This document shows, piece after piece, positions 43,559 to 51,819 of a stretch of 64,000 bases of DNA. This DNA comes from JAKOWB01 sp038363005 (lineage in GTDB: Bacteria > Pseudomonadota > Alphaproteobacteria > Kiloniellales > JACOMY01). Within the stretch, counting starts at the first letter, position 1. Every line of letters begins with the position of its first letter. The DNA lies in the NCBI GenBank assembly GCA_038363005.1, contig JBBQBI010000011.1, positions 72,115-136,114 on the forward strand, written 5' to 3'. The position numbers and the translations under genes were made by a program. The notes under the pieces are model-generated. The model ran no database searches and was not told the DNA's origin. It saw only the letters and a list, made by a program, of their open reading frames with translations.

Positions 43559-43939
43559 GTGGTCGACATCACGCCGTTGCTGCCGAACGGCCGGCAGATC
43601 ATCGAAAGCTATGGCGAGGGGCGTTTCCGCGTCAGCGGCACGCAGCACCAGGGCTCGATCCTGGTGCTGCCAGACCGCACGCTGGCCTGGCCGGTCAGCG
43701 ATCCAACTGGGCTGACGCAGGAGAGCCTGGCGCCGATCGTCGAAGCCGAACCGCGGGTCGAGCTGCTGCTGATCGGCTGCGGCCCCCGACTGGTGCTGCT
43801 GCCGGCGGCGCTACGCAACGGCTTGCGCCAGCAGGGCATCGTCTGCGAGGCGATGGACAGCGGCGCCGCCTGCCGCACCTACAACGTTCTGCTGGCCGAA
43901 GGCCGCGCCGTCGCCGCCGCGCTGATCGCAGTCGGCTAG
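43559..43939 (+). CDS. Mth938-like domain protein (bacterial relative of NDUFAF3)
   Basis: A 126-residue soluble protein. GTG 43559, four bases after secF, is the only plausible start and gives VVDITPLLPNGRQIIESYGEGRFRV. The family pattern is complete: GSILVLPDRTLAWPV, VELLLIGCGPRLVLLP, LRQQGIVCEAMDSGAACRTYNVLLAEGRAVAAALI. Mitochondrial NDUFAF3, a complex I assembly factor, belongs to this family. Its linkage with secDF and with the squalene-synthase-like gene is a known alphaproteobacterial arrangement. Its bacterial role is not established. Here the protease-sodB-puuD block follows instead of the expected neighbour. Confidence 0.9.
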   Translation: MVDITPLLPNGRQIIESYGEGRFRVSGTQHQGSILVLPDRTLAWPVSDPTGLTQESLAPIVEAEPRVELLLIGCGPRLVLLPAALRNGLRQQGIVCEAMDSGAACRTYNVLLAEGRAVAAALIAVG

Positions 43940-43964
43940 CGCGGCGGGACCTGGCGGGACCCGG

Positions 43965-46900
43965 CTACTCCAGGTCCTTCAGCAGCAGCCGAACGCCGGC
44001 CTCGACCTGCGGATCCTCGCCCTTGCTGCGCGCGTCGGGCGGCATGGCGACGAGGAGGTCGGGTTCGACCTGCTGGTTCTCCAGCCACTCGCCCTTCAAG
44101 TCATAGATGCCGCCCTGCGGGATGCCCCAATAGACCTCGCCATCCTGCTGGTCCTCCCACCACACCCAGGTGCCGGTGCCGGGCACTGGCTCGCCAACCA
44201 GCGGCCCCAGCCCCAGTTCCTTGTAGGAGAAGGGGAAGATGTGGCCGTCGGAATAGGCCGCCGGGTTGGTCAGCACCGCCGAGGGCTTGGTCCAGCGGTT
44301 GTAGGGATCGGGCGAGGCATAGCCGCGGTCGCCCGGCATCGAGATCAGGTAGGTCTTGCCGCTGAGCAGGGTCAGCAGCTGGTTGGTCAGGTTGCCGCCC
44401 TGGTTGAAGCGCACGTCGACCAGCAGCGCATCGGCGAAGGCATAGCGCCCGAAGATGTTGGCATAGGCGACGCGGTAGGAATCCTCGTCCATCGCCCGCA
44501 GGTGGATATAGCCGATGCGTCCGCCCGAGGTTTTCTCGACCATCGCGCGGCGCTCGTCGATCCAGGCCCAATAGGCCAACTCCCACTGCGACCAGGCGCC
44601 GATCGGCGTCACCACCTGGTCCCAGGTTTCACCGCTGGCGGGATCCAGCAGCGACAGGCGGGTGTCATGGCCGGCGGTGCGGTTGAGGAAGGGCCAGATG
44701 TCCTGCTCGGCGCCGATGCTGGCGCCATTGACCGCGGTGATCACCACCCCTGCTTTGATCTCCGAATCGGCGGTATCGGCCGGCCCGTTGTCGAGTACCC
44801 GGGCGACCTTCACGCCGGGCCCTTCGTAGTGGCTGTCGTAGAACACGCCGAGCTCGCCGGTGCTGTCGCCGTCGTCGCGGTAGTTCGACCAGCCGGAGCC
44901 CATGTGCGAGGCGTTCAGCTCGCCGGCGAACTCCGACAGGAACTCGGCGAAGTCGCGGCCATTGTTGATGTGCGGCAGATAGCGGCCATAGGCGTTGTGC
45001 AGGCCGTCCCAGTCGTAGCCGTTCATATCGGAGCGGAAGAACTTCTTCGCCGTCTCGCGCCAGACGTGATCGAAGATGTATTTGCGCTCCGCCCCGGCAT
45101 CGAGCGGCATCTCCGCGCTGTAGTTGACGTAGTCGACCGTGCCGTCCCAGATCGAAATCTTGTAGAAGCCGTAGTCATTGGACAGCCAGAGATTGGCCTC
45201 GTCGGCATCGACCGCGCCGTTGATGTAGCTGACCGGCAGGTCGGAGAAGAGCTGCGTCAGGTTGTTGTCGCGGTGGTGCAGGTTGTAGCCAGTCGCGGTG
45301 TAGGAGCCGTCGCCGGCCTGGGCGTAGCTGACGAAGATCAGGTTCTCGCCGTCAGCCGTGAGGTGATAGAAGCCGATGGAGCTGGAGAAGGGCGTGAGGC
45401 GGAAGACCCGCCGCTCGGCGCCGTCCAAGTCGAGATCGGTTGCCGCCGCGTCCGTCACCTCGTCGCCGCTGTCGGGTTCGTCGGTGGTGTCCGCGCTGTC
45501 GGTGGTCGCTTGCTCCTCGGCCACCAGGCGGTCGTAGTCCTTCTGGCTCAATTTCAGCCGGTCGGCGGCGCGCTGGGTCAAGGCGGCGATCAGCACGTCC
45601 GACTGCTCGCTGTTCTGGTCGGTGCGGCGCAGGCCCAGCAGGTCCGACATCCAGACCACCATCTCGCCATCGGCCGACCACTGGGCGGCCCAGTCGTAGA
45701 AGCCGTTCTGCACCAGTTCGCGCGGCGGCAGGTTGCCGGTGGTGTCGATGATGCCGACGTCGGCGTTCGACCACTCGCGGGCGAAGCTGGCGGCCAGCCA
45801 GCGCCCATCGGGCGACCAGGAGTACCAGAGGTCGCCATCGCTGTAGGAGTAGTTGAAGTCGCGGCTCAACACCTCCTTCGATTCGCCGCTGGTCAGATCG
45901 AGCACACGGATGCTGTCGCGATCCTCCAGATAGGCGATGCGGTCGCCGGCCGGATCGTAGAGCGGTTGGAATTCGTCCGCCGGCGTATCCAGCAGGGTAC
46001 TTTCCTCGATCAGCGTGGCGTCGAAGAAGTCAGGCTCCTCATCCAGCGCGATGCTGCTCTGATAGAGGCCCCAGGAGCCGTCGCGCTCGGCGGCATAGAT
46101 CAATGCCCGCCCATCGGGACTGAAGGAGACGCTGCGCTCCTGGCTGGGCGTGGTGGTGATGCGGCGGGTGATCTCGCCGTCGGCCGACATGACGAAGACC
46201 TCGCCCCGCACCACGAAGGCGACTTCGTGCCCGGTGGGCGAGAGCGCGAACTCAGTGGCGCCGTACTGGAAGGAAACGAAGCGCGGGCCGCTGTCCAGGC
46301 CGTCGCGCGGCAGCGTGACCGTCACCTGCTCCGGCTCGCTCGCGCCGGCCGGCAGGCGCCACAGGCCACCGTCCCAGGAATAGACAATATCGCCACCATC
46401 GCTGAGCGTCACCGAGCGCACCGGCAGCAGGCTGTGGTGGGTGAGCTGCAGCGGCTCCGCCGCCGGATCGAGGCTCTGCCGCCAGACGTTCAAGCTGCCC
46501 GAGCGCTCGCTCAGATAGACGATGGCCTGGCCGTCGTGCGTCCAGGCCGGGTCGCGGTCCTCGCCGCCGAAGGCGCTGAGCTTGACGTGCTGGCCGCTGG
46601 CCTCGTCATAGATCCAGATGTCGTGCGCCTGGGCCGAGACGTCGTGCTTGCGCCAGACCTGCTCGATCGAGGGCTGGTCCTCATAGGCGATCTTGCCGCC
46701 GTCGGGTGACTCCGTGGCTTCGTGCGCCAGGATCGGCAGCACCATGCGCTCGCGCCCGCCGGCCAGCGGCACGGTGTAGAGCTGCTTGTTCAGGCGCGGA
46801 CTGGGCAGGGTGTAGGTGGCGACCGCGTCGCCCAGGCGGCGTGCCTCGAACAGCACCTTGCCGCCGTCGGCAGTGAAGCCCGTGGGCCACTCGTCGCCGG

Positions 46901-47240
46901 AATGGAAGGTCAGGCGCTCCGCGGTGCCCCCGGTGGCGGGTATGGCGAAGACGTCGAGGTTGCCGTAGCGGTCGGCGGCGAAGGCGACGGTCTTGCCATC
47001 GGGCGACCAGACCGGCCGCGTGGCGAAGACCTCGCTGGTGGTCAGCGCCCGGGCAGCGCCGCCGGCTGCCGGCACGACATAGAGGCGGCCGCCATAGGAG
47101 AAGGCGATTTCCGTGCCGTCCGGGGAGACCGCGGGGTAGCGCATCCACTGCGGCGTGGTGGCGGGGGACTCCGCAGCCTGTGGCGCCACGGTGGTGACCA
47201 AGGCGGCCGACAGCACCAAACTCAAAGCCAAACCGCGCAT
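43965..47240 (-). CDS. Secreted tricorn-type serine protease
   Basis: A 1091-residue exported protease. ATG 47238-47240 gives a signal peptide (MRGLALSLVLSAALVTTVAPQAA). Residues about 30-370 form a WD/PD40 six-bladed propeller (repeats such as YPAVSPDGTEIAFSYGG, RPVWSPDGKTVAFAAD). A second propeller spans about 370-680, interrupted by an acidic insertion (TTDSADTTDEPDSGDEVTD). The core holds Ser-His in ELNASHMG near residue 775, a PDZ domain (GPGVKVARVLDNGPADTADS), VDVRFNQGGNLTNQLL and the nucleophile region AYSDGHIFPFSYKELGLGPL near residue 996. Tricorns trim peptides; bacterial exported forms are poorly characterised. The ribosome site is embedded in a strong hairpin. It is 93 bases downstream of sodB. 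Confidence 0.92.
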   Translation of the reverse strand: MRGLALSLVLSAALVTTVAPQAAESPATTPQWMRYPAVSPDGTEIAFSYGGRLYVVPAAGGAARALTTSEVFATRPVWSPDGKTVAFAADRYGNLDVFAIPATGGTAERLTFHSGDEWPTGFTADGGKVLFEARRLGDAVATYTLPSPRLNKQLYTVPLAGGRERMVLPILAHEATESPDGGKIAYEDQPSIEQVWRKHDVSAQAHDIWIYDEASGQHVKLSAFGGEDRDPAWTHDGQAIVYLSERSGSLNVWRQSLDPAAEPLQLTHHSLLPVRSVTLSDGGDIVYSWDGGLWRLPAGASEPEQVTVTLPRDGLDSGPRFVSFQYGATEFALSPTGHEVAFVVRGEVFVMSADGEITRRITTTPSQERSVSFSPDGRALIYAAERDGSWGLYQSSIALDEEPDFFDATLIEESTLLDTPADEFQPLYDPAGDRIAYLEDRDSIRVLDLTSGESKEVLSRDFNYSYSDGDLWYSWSPDGRWLAASFAREWSNADVGIIDTTGNLPPRELVQNGFYDWAAQWSADGEMVVWMSDLLGLRRTDQNSEQSDVLIAALTQRAADRLKLSQKDYDRLVAEEQATTDSADTTDEPDSGDEVTDAAATDLDLDGAERRVFRLTPFSSSIGFYHLTADGENLIFVSYAQAGDGSYTATGYNLHHRDNNLTQLFSDLPVSYINGAVDADEANLWLSNDYGFYKISIWDGTVDYVNYSAEMPLDAGAERKYIFDHVWRETAKKFFRSDMNGYDWDGLHNAYGRYLPHINNGRDFAEFLSEFAGELNASHMGSGWSNYRDDGDSTGELGVFYDSHYEGPGVKVARVLDNGPADTADSEIKAGVVITAVNGASIGAEQDIWPFLNRTAGHDTRLSLLDPASGETWDQVVTPIGAWSQWELAYWAWIDERRAMVEKTSGGRIGYIHLRAMDEDSYRVAYANIFGRYAFADALLVDVRFNQGGNLTNQLLTLLSGKTYLISMPGDRGYASPDPYNRWTKPSAVLTNPAAYSDGHIFPFSYKELGLGPLVGEPVPGTGTWVWWEDQQDGEVYWGIPQGGIYDLKGEWLENQQVEPDLLVAMPPDARSKGEDPQVEAGVRLLLKDLE

Positions 47241-47242
47241 GG

Positions 47243-47280
47243 CTAATCTCCCCGCATGAACCTGCATGCGGGGAGGTTAG
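47243..47280 (-). promoter_or_regulatory. Hairpin sequestering the ribosome binding site of the tricorn protease gene
   Basis: In the minus-strand RNA, CTCCCCGCATG and its exact reverse complement (47248-47258 and 47265-47275) form an 11-base-pair stem around a six-base loop. After one A-C mismatch the stem continues for four more pairs, CUAA with UUAG. The Shine-Dalgarno GGGGAG lies entirely in the 3' arm, seven bases from the ATG at 47240. No T-run follows, so a terminator is less likely. It could silence translation until melted, or couple the gene to sodB transcription. Confidence 0.65.
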
Positions 47281-47333
47281 CGCAGCTTGTCGCGTCAGGC
47301 GACCGCCTTAGCGGTGCCCGACTGTGGGCAGGG

Positions 47334-47945
47334 TCACGCCGCGGCCTTGGCGCCGACGCTGAGGTTCTGCTCCACGAAGGCCCAGTTCACTAGGTTGTCC
47401 AAGAACGAGGCGATGAACTTCGGGCGGGCATTCTGGTAGTCGAGGTAGTAGGCGTGCTCCCAGACGTCGAGCGTCAGCAGCGCGGTCTCGCCGTGCGCCA
47501 GCGGCAGGTCGGCGTTGCTGGTGTTGGTCACCGCCAGCTTGCCGTCCTTGCCCTGCACCAGCCAGGTCCAGCCGCTGCCGAAGTTGCCCTTGGCCTTCTC
47601 GTCGAAGGCCTTGCGGAAGGCTTCCTCGGAGCCGAAGTCGGCGGTCAGGCGCTTCAGCAGCCCGGCCCCCGGCTTGCCGCCCTTGGGCGACAGGCACTTC
47701 CAGAAGAAGCTGTGGTTCCAATGCTGGGCGGCCTGGTTGAACAGGACCTGCTTGCCCTCGGCCTTGGCGGCCTTGATGACCTCCTCGACGCTCTTGTTCT
47801 CCAGCGGCGTTCCGGCCAGCAGCTCGTTGGCCTTGGTGATGTAGGCCTGGTGGTGCTTGCCGTGATGGAAGGACAGGGTGCGGGCCGACATATGCGGCTC
47901 CAGCGCGTCGGGGGCGAAGGGCAGGTCGGGCAGGGTGAATGCCAT
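47334..47945 (-). CDS. sodB: Superoxide dismutase, iron/manganese family
   Basis: A 203-residue enzyme that converts superoxide to oxygen and hydrogen peroxide in the cytoplasm. The four metal ligands are visible: His in LSFHHGKHHQAYI, His in QAAQHWNHSFFW, and Asp and His in LLTLDVWEHAYYLDYQNARP. The FFW and FGSGWTWLV residues favour the iron type, as in other alphaproteobacterial SodB. AGGAGAT precedes the ATG at 47943-47945. A good promoter lies at 47992-48019. The tricorn protease gene follows in the same direction. Confidence 0.96.
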   Translation of the reverse strand: MAFTLPDLPFAPDALEPHMSARTLSFHHGKHHQAYITKANELLAGTPLENKSVEEVIKAAKAEGKQVLFNQAAQHWNHSFFWKCLSPKGGKPGAGLLKRLTADFGSEEAFRKAFDEKAKGNFGSGWTWLVQGKDGKLAVTNTSNADLPLAHGETALLTLDVWEHAYYLDYQNARPKFIASFLDNLVNWAFVEQNLSVGAKAAA

Positions 47946-47991
47946 GTGGGATCTCCTGAACTGAAAATGGTCGGGCGAGGGTGAAGGCTTC

Positions 47992-48019
47992 TATGTAGGT
48001 GGAAGCCCTGGCGTGGCAA
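47992..48019 (-). promoter_or_regulatory. Promoter of sodB
   Basis: On the minus strand TTGCCA (48014-48019) and TACATA (47992-47997) are 16 bases apart, the same spacer and -10 box as the erpA promoter. The leader to the sodB ATG is about 40 bases and contains AGGAGAT. Confidence 0.5.
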
Positions 48020-48061
48020 AGCTTTAACGACCCTGGTGCGACCATTGTTCCGACCCGGCGC

Positions 48062-48105
48062 GCGGCAAAACGAAAGGGCGCGGCGACCGGGGTCGCCGCG
48101 CCCTT
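48062..48105 (-). terminator. Intrinsic terminator of the puuD-like gene
   Basis: Starting 22 bases after the stop codon at 48128, AAGGGCGCGGCGACC (minus strand) pairs with its exact complement as a 15-base-pair stem (48074-48105) with a two-base nominal loop. It is followed by TTCGTTTTG. The perfect GC-rich stem and T-rich tail are those of a Rho-independent terminator. It insulates sodB from upstream transcription. Confidence 0.75.
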
Positions 48106-48127
48106 GGCGCCGTCTCGTCAGGAACGA

Positions 48128-48739
48128 CTAGGCGAGGTTCTGCGCGCCCACCATGCAGAACAGCATCGGTACCGACAGCACCGTGTTGGTGCGCGAGAAG
48201 AGCATGGCGGTCCGCGCCGCCTTCTTCTTCTCGTCGGGGGTGGCCTCGACCATGCCCAGGGCCTTCTTCTGGTTTGGCCAGATGATCATCCAGACGTTGA
48301 AGGCCATGATGATGCCCATCCACATGCCCAGGCCGATCAGCGTGTACTTGAAGGTGCTGAAGGCGCCGGCGGGGTCGACGATGTCCAGGGTCATGGCCTC
48401 GACGATGTACTTGTTCATGCCGGCCAGGATGAGGCCGAAGACCAGGGTGGAGAGCGCCGCCCAGCGGAACCAGAAGAGCGCGCGCGGTGCGATGTGCTTC
48501 GATACCGCCGGCTTCTGCTCGTCGGGGATGCCGGGCATGGCGATCATCTGCACGAAGTTGAAGAAATAGAGCAGGCCGATCCACATGACACCGGACAGCA
48601 CATGCAGCCAGCGCACGATGAACGGCCAGAAGGCCGAACCGTTGAAGCCACTCATGGCCACATAAAGCACGATCAGCAGGATGGCGAGCACGAAGGCCGC
48701 TATCACCGCCTTGTTGAGATTCGACAGGATGCCTGCCAT
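48128..48739 (-). CDS. PuuD-like membrane protein (N-terminal domain of urate hydroxylase family), without cytochrome domain
   Basis: A 203-residue integral membrane protein with about five helices: VIAAFVLAILLIVLYVAM, FIVRWLHVLSGVMWIGLLYFFNFVQ, ALFWFRWAALSTLVFGLILAG, LIGLGMWMGIIMAFNVWMIIWP and a last one near the C-terminus. The WLHVLSGVMWIGLLYFFNF helix with two histidine-type haem ligand candidates marks the PuuD/Urate_ox_N family. True PuuD urate hydroxylases add a C-terminal cytochrome c domain of about 180 residues, which is absent: the protein stops at MVGAQNLA and a terminator follows. I therefore do not call it a urate enzyme; it may be a haem-binding redox membrane subunit. Confidence 0.8.
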   Translation of the reverse strand: MAGILSNLNKAVIAAFVLAILLIVLYVAMSGFNGSAFWPFIVRWLHVLSGVMWIGLLYFFNFVQMIAMPGIPDEQKPAVSKHIAPRALFWFRWAALSTLVFGLILAGMNKYIVEAMTLDIVDPAGAFSTFKYTLIGLGMWMGIIMAFNVWMIIWPNQKKALGMVEATPDEKKKAARTAMLFSRTNTVLSVPMLFCMVGAQNLA

Positions 48740-48880
48740 TGACCCCTCCTCGGATGATTGTTCTGTCTAGGCGACGAAACCCAGCAGGACTCGGGGTTGC
48801 CCCGGTCCTTCCATAAAACCATACAAACACGGTCGGAATTCGCAAGCGTGCCCAGGCCCCAGAATCATCGTCGAAGCGAC

Positions 48881-49711
48881 ATGGCGGGGCGCCTGACCCC
48901 CTGCGGCGCACTGCTGCGCGATGGCGACCCGGATCGCTATCTGACCGTGCTGGCAGGCGGCGGCGCGCAGGCCGAGGCGCTGTTTGCGCTCTATGCCTTC
49001 AACCTGGAGCTTGCACGCACCGCAGAGCTGGTACGCGAGGCCCTTCTGGGCGAGATCCGCCTGCAGTGGTGGCGCGATGCCCTGGCGCCGGGTGCACCGT
49101 CCCGGCCGCATCCCGTGGTCGACGCGCTGCGGCCGCTGGTCGACGCCGGCCGGCTGCCCCGGGAGGCGCTGCTGGCTTTGGTCGACGCCCGGGCGCGCGA
49201 CCTGGACAAGACGCCGCCGGCCGACCACGCAGCTTTCCTGGCCTATTGCGATGCCACCGCCGGGGCGTTGAACGCCTTGGCCGTCGCGCTGTTGGGCGGC
49301 GACGAAGCCGAACAAGCCGCCGCGCGCCAGATCGGCATGGCCTGGGCCATGCTGGGTCTGCTGCGCGCGACGCCGCACCTGGCGCAACAGGGCCGGATAC
49401 TGCTGCCGGAGGCCCTGCTGACCGCCGCCGGCACGACGCCGCGCGCGCTGCTCGACCTGCGGCCAAGCCCGGCGCTGGCCGAGGTGGCACGGCATCTTGA
49501 CCGCGAGGCGGAACGCCTGCTGTCGGCGGCGCAGCAGGCCTTGCCCCGGCCGCGCCGGGCCATCGTCGCGCCCTTCCTGCTGGCCCGCCTGGCGCCGAGC
49601 TATCGCCGGCTGCTGGCGCGCGTTGGCTATGACCTCTTCGATCCACTGCTGGCGGCACGGCCGCCGGGACTGGCGTGGAAACTGGCACTGGCCGGATTGG
49701 GGCGCCGATGA
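48881..49711 (+). CDS. Squalene/phytoene-synthase family protein, NDUFAF6-like
   Basis: A 276-residue all-helical protein of the prenyl-synthase fold. ATG 48881 (MAGRLTPCGALLRDGDPDRYL) is chosen over earlier frame-internal codons because family similarity begins there. ALFALYAFNLELARTAELV and GEIRLQWWRDAL correspond to the first conserved segment. A true synthase has an Asp-rich DxxxD in this region, so catalysis as a carotenoid or squalene synthase is unlikely. The pattern instead fits NDUFAF6, a complex I assembly factor. It is coupled (ATGA) to the following phosphatase gene. Role in the bacterium unknown. Confidence 0.85.
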   Translation: MAGRLTPCGALLRDGDPDRYLTVLAGGGAQAEALFALYAFNLELARTAELVREALLGEIRLQWWRDALAPGAPSRPHPVVDALRPLVDAGRLPREALLALVDARARDLDKTPPADHAAFLAYCDATAGALNALAVALLGGDEAEQAAARQIGMAWAMLGLLRATPHLAQQGRILLPEALLTAAGTTPRALLDLRPSPALAEVARHLDREAERLLSAAQQALPRPRRAIVAPFLLARLAPSYRRLLARVGYDLFDPLLAARPPGLAWKLALAGLGRR

Positions 49712-50379
49712 GCGACGACTGGATTCCGGCGCGTTGGCAGGGCAAAGCGCGCTGGCGGCTGTGGCGCAACATGCTGTTCCAGGACCATTGCCTGGTGCGC
49801 TGGGTGGTGCCCAACGCGCACCGGGTAACCGATCAGCTGTGGCGCGCCGGTCAGCCGCTGCCCTTCCACTTCGCCGGCTGGCGGCGGCGCGGCATCCGCA
49901 CCGTCATCAACCTGCGCGGACCGATCAAGTTCGCCAGCTGGGTGCTGTCGCGCCAGGCGGCCGAGCGTCAGGGGCTGGCCTACATCAACTACGGTCTGCG
50001 TTCGCGCGACTTGCCGACGCGCGAAGAGCTGCTGGGTCTGCTCGACCTGCTGGACAGCGCCACCTATCCGGTGCTGCTGCACTGCAAGTCGGGCAGCGAT
50101 CGCACCGGCCTGGTCGCCGGCATCTACCTGATCCACCACCTGGGCAAGACCGCGGCCGAAGCACAGCGCCAGCTGACCTTTCGCTATCTGCATCTGCGCA
50201 ACGGCAAGGCCGGCGTGTTGCGCCTGGTGCTGACCAGCTACGCCACGGCGGTGGCGGCAGCGCCGATCGCCTTCCGCGACTGGGTGGCGACGGCCTACGA
50301 CCCGGTGCCGCTGAAGGCCGCCTGGGGCGACTGGACCTGGCGCAGCGCCGTCATGGAACGGCTGCTGCGACGGGAGTAA
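49708..50379 (+). CDS. Tyrosine/dual-specificity phosphatase-like protein
   Basis: A 223-residue cytoplasmic phosphatase. The start ATG 49708 overlaps the previous stop. The catalytic loop HCKSGSDRTGLVAGIYLIHH (Cys and Arg of HCx5R) is near residue 125. The earlier LWRAGQPLPFHFAGWRRRGIRTVINLRG is the beta-strand and general pattern of the DSP/DUF442-like families. The substrate could be a phosphoprotein or an inositol-type phosphate; nothing decides. It is convergent with trmFO, and a palindromic repeat at 50390-50434 fills the gap between them. Confidence 0.88.
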   Translation: MSDDWIPARWQGKARWRLWRNMLFQDHCLVRWVVPNAHRVTDQLWRAGQPLPFHFAGWRRRGIRTVINLRGPIKFASWVLSRQAAERQGLAYINYGLRSRDLPTREELLGLLDLLDSATYPVLLHCKSGSDRTGLVAGIYLIHHLGKTAAEAQRQLTFRYLHLRNGKAGVLRLVLTSYATAVAAAPIAFRDWVATAYDPVPLKAAWGDWTWRSAVMERLLRRE

Positions 50380-50389
50380 CGGCCGAACG

Positions 50390-50434
50390 CCCTCACCCCA
50401 ACCCCTCTCCCTCAGGGAGAGGGCAGGGTGAGGG
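50390..50434. repeat. REP-like palindromic repeat, short form
   Basis: This 45-base palindrome has outer arms CCCTCACCC and GGGTGAGGG and an inner hairpin CTCTCCCT/AGGGAGAG. It lies between the convergent phosphatase and trmFO stop codons, six bases before trmFO. It could act as a two-way terminator. A longer relative sits at the other end of trmFO (51820-51899). This sequence style is widespread between genes of proteobacteria. Confidence 0.75.
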
Positions 50435-50440
50435 TGTCGG

Positions 50441-51808
50441 TCAGGCAGCCGCCCGCCCGCCGAGCCAGACCGTCAGGTCCGCCCGCGCCCGTGCCGCATA
50501 GAGCGGCTTCAGCGCCTTCCCCTTGAGCGGCTTGCCCTTGGGCTGCAGCGTCGCTTCCAGCGGCAGCGGTGGGAAGAGGCCGAAGTTCACGTTCATCGGC
50601 TGGAAGGTCCCGGCGTCGGCGCCGCCGGTGATGTGGCCCAGCAGGGCGCCCAGCGCGGTGGTCGGCGGCGGCGCCTCGGGCGCGTGGCCCAGGCGTTCGG
50701 CGGCGGCGAAGCGCCCGGCCAGCAGGCCGATGGCGGCGCTCTCCACATAGCCCTCGACGCCGGTGATCTGCCCGGCGAAACGCAGTGCCGGGCGCGCCTT
50801 CATCCGCAGCCAGCCATCCAGCAGCCGTGGCGAGTTGATGAAGGTGTTGCGGTGCAGGCCGCCCAGGCGGGCGAACTCGGCGTTCTGCAGGCCGGGAATC
50901 ATGCGGAAGACCCGCGCCTGTTCGCCGTGCTTCAGCTTGGTCTGGAAGCCGACGAGGTTGTAGAGCGTGCCGAGCTTGTTGTCCTGGCGCAGCTGCACCA
51001 CGGCCCAGGGGCGGCGACCGCTGCGCGGATCGGTCAGGCCGACCGGCTTCATCGGTCCGAAGCGCAAGGTGTCGAGGCCGCGCTCGGCCATCACCTCGAT
51101 CGGCAGGCAGCCCTCGAAGTAGGGGACCTTCTCCCACTCCTTGAAGCTGGTCTTCTCGCCATCGCGCAGCGCCTGGATGAAGGCCTCGTACTGCGGCTTG
51201 TCCATCGGGCAGTTGATGTAGTCGGCACCGTCGCCCTCCGGCCCGACCTTGTCATAGCGCGACTGGAACCAGGCGGTCTCCAGGTCGATGGACTCGCGAT
51301 GCACGATGGGGGCGATGGCATCGAAGAAGGACAGGTACTCCTCGCCGCCCAGCGCCTGGATCGCCGCCGAGAGCGCCGGCGAGGTCAGCGGGCCGGTCGC
51401 CAGGATCACGCTGTCCCAGTCTTCCGGCGGCAGGCCCGGCAGCTCTGCGCGGCGAATCTCCACCAGTGGCTCGGCCTCCAGCGCGGCGGTCACCGCGGCG
51501 GAAAAGCCGTCGCGGTCAACCGCCAGCGCGCCGCCGGCCGGCACCTTGTGGCGGTCGGCGGCGCCCAGGATCAGCGAGCCGGCGCGCCGCATCTCCTCGT
51601 GCAGCAGCCCGACGGCGTTGCTGTCGGCGTCGTCGGAGCGGAAGGAGTTGGAGCAGACCAGCTCCGCCAGGCTGTCGCCCTGGTGCGCGTCGGTCCGGCG
51701 CTGCGGTCGCATCTCGTGCAGCACCACCGGCACGCCAGCACGGGCCAGCTGCCAGGCAGCCTCGCTGCCGGCAAGGCCGCCGCCGACGACGTGGACAGGT
51801 TTCACCAT
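50441..51808 (-). CDS. trmFO: Methylenetetrahydrofolate-tRNA-(uracil-5-)-methyltransferase TrmFO
   Basis: A 455-residue FAD- and folate-dependent enzyme that makes ribothymidine at position 54 of tRNAs. The start ATG 51806-51808 leads directly into the FAD motif VHVVGGGLAGSEAAWQLARAGV. RPQRRTDAHQGDSLAELVCSNSFRS is characteristic and includes the active-site cysteine region. LQNAEFARLGGLHRNTFINSP and GQITGVEGYVESAAIGLLAGRFAA complete the GidA-small pattern. The longer upstream frame translates a palindromic repeat and is rejected. The only ribosome-site-like sequence, GAGGGTG, is 10 bases upstream and comes from that repeat. Confidence 0.96.
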   Translation of the reverse strand: MVKPVHVVGGGLAGSEAAWQLARAGVPVVLHEMRPQRRTDAHQGDSLAELVCSNSFRSDDADSNAVGLLHEEMRRAGSLILGAADRHKVPAGGALAVDRDGFSAAVTAALEAEPLVEIRRAELPGLPPEDWDSVILATGPLTSPALSAAIQALGGEEYLSFFDAIAPIVHRESIDLETAWFQSRYDKVGPEGDGADYINCPMDKPQYEAFIQALRDGEKTSFKEWEKVPYFEGCLPIEVMAERGLDTLRFGPMKPVGLTDPRSGRRPWAVVQLRQDNKLGTLYNLVGFQTKLKHGEQARVFRMIPGLQNAEFARLGGLHRNTFINSPRLLDGWLRMKARPALRFAGQITGVEGYVESAAIGLLAGRFAAAERLGHAPEAPPPTTALGALLGHITGGADAGTFQPMNVNFGLFPPLPLEATLQPKGKPLKGKALKPLYAARARADLTVWLGGRAAA

Positions 51809-51819
51809 GACCAGAAACA

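Noticed and set aside
44241..46709. 822-residue open frame antisense to the tricorn protease
   Set aside because: No recognisable domains and typical shadow composition, while the minus-strand gene has complete propeller, PDZ and catalytic motifs.
48881..49711. Carotenoid or hopanoid synthesis gene
   Set aside because: The expected Asp-rich DxxxD motif is not present in the first conserved segment and no carotenoid or hopanoid genes are near; the pattern and context fit the NDUFAF6-like group.
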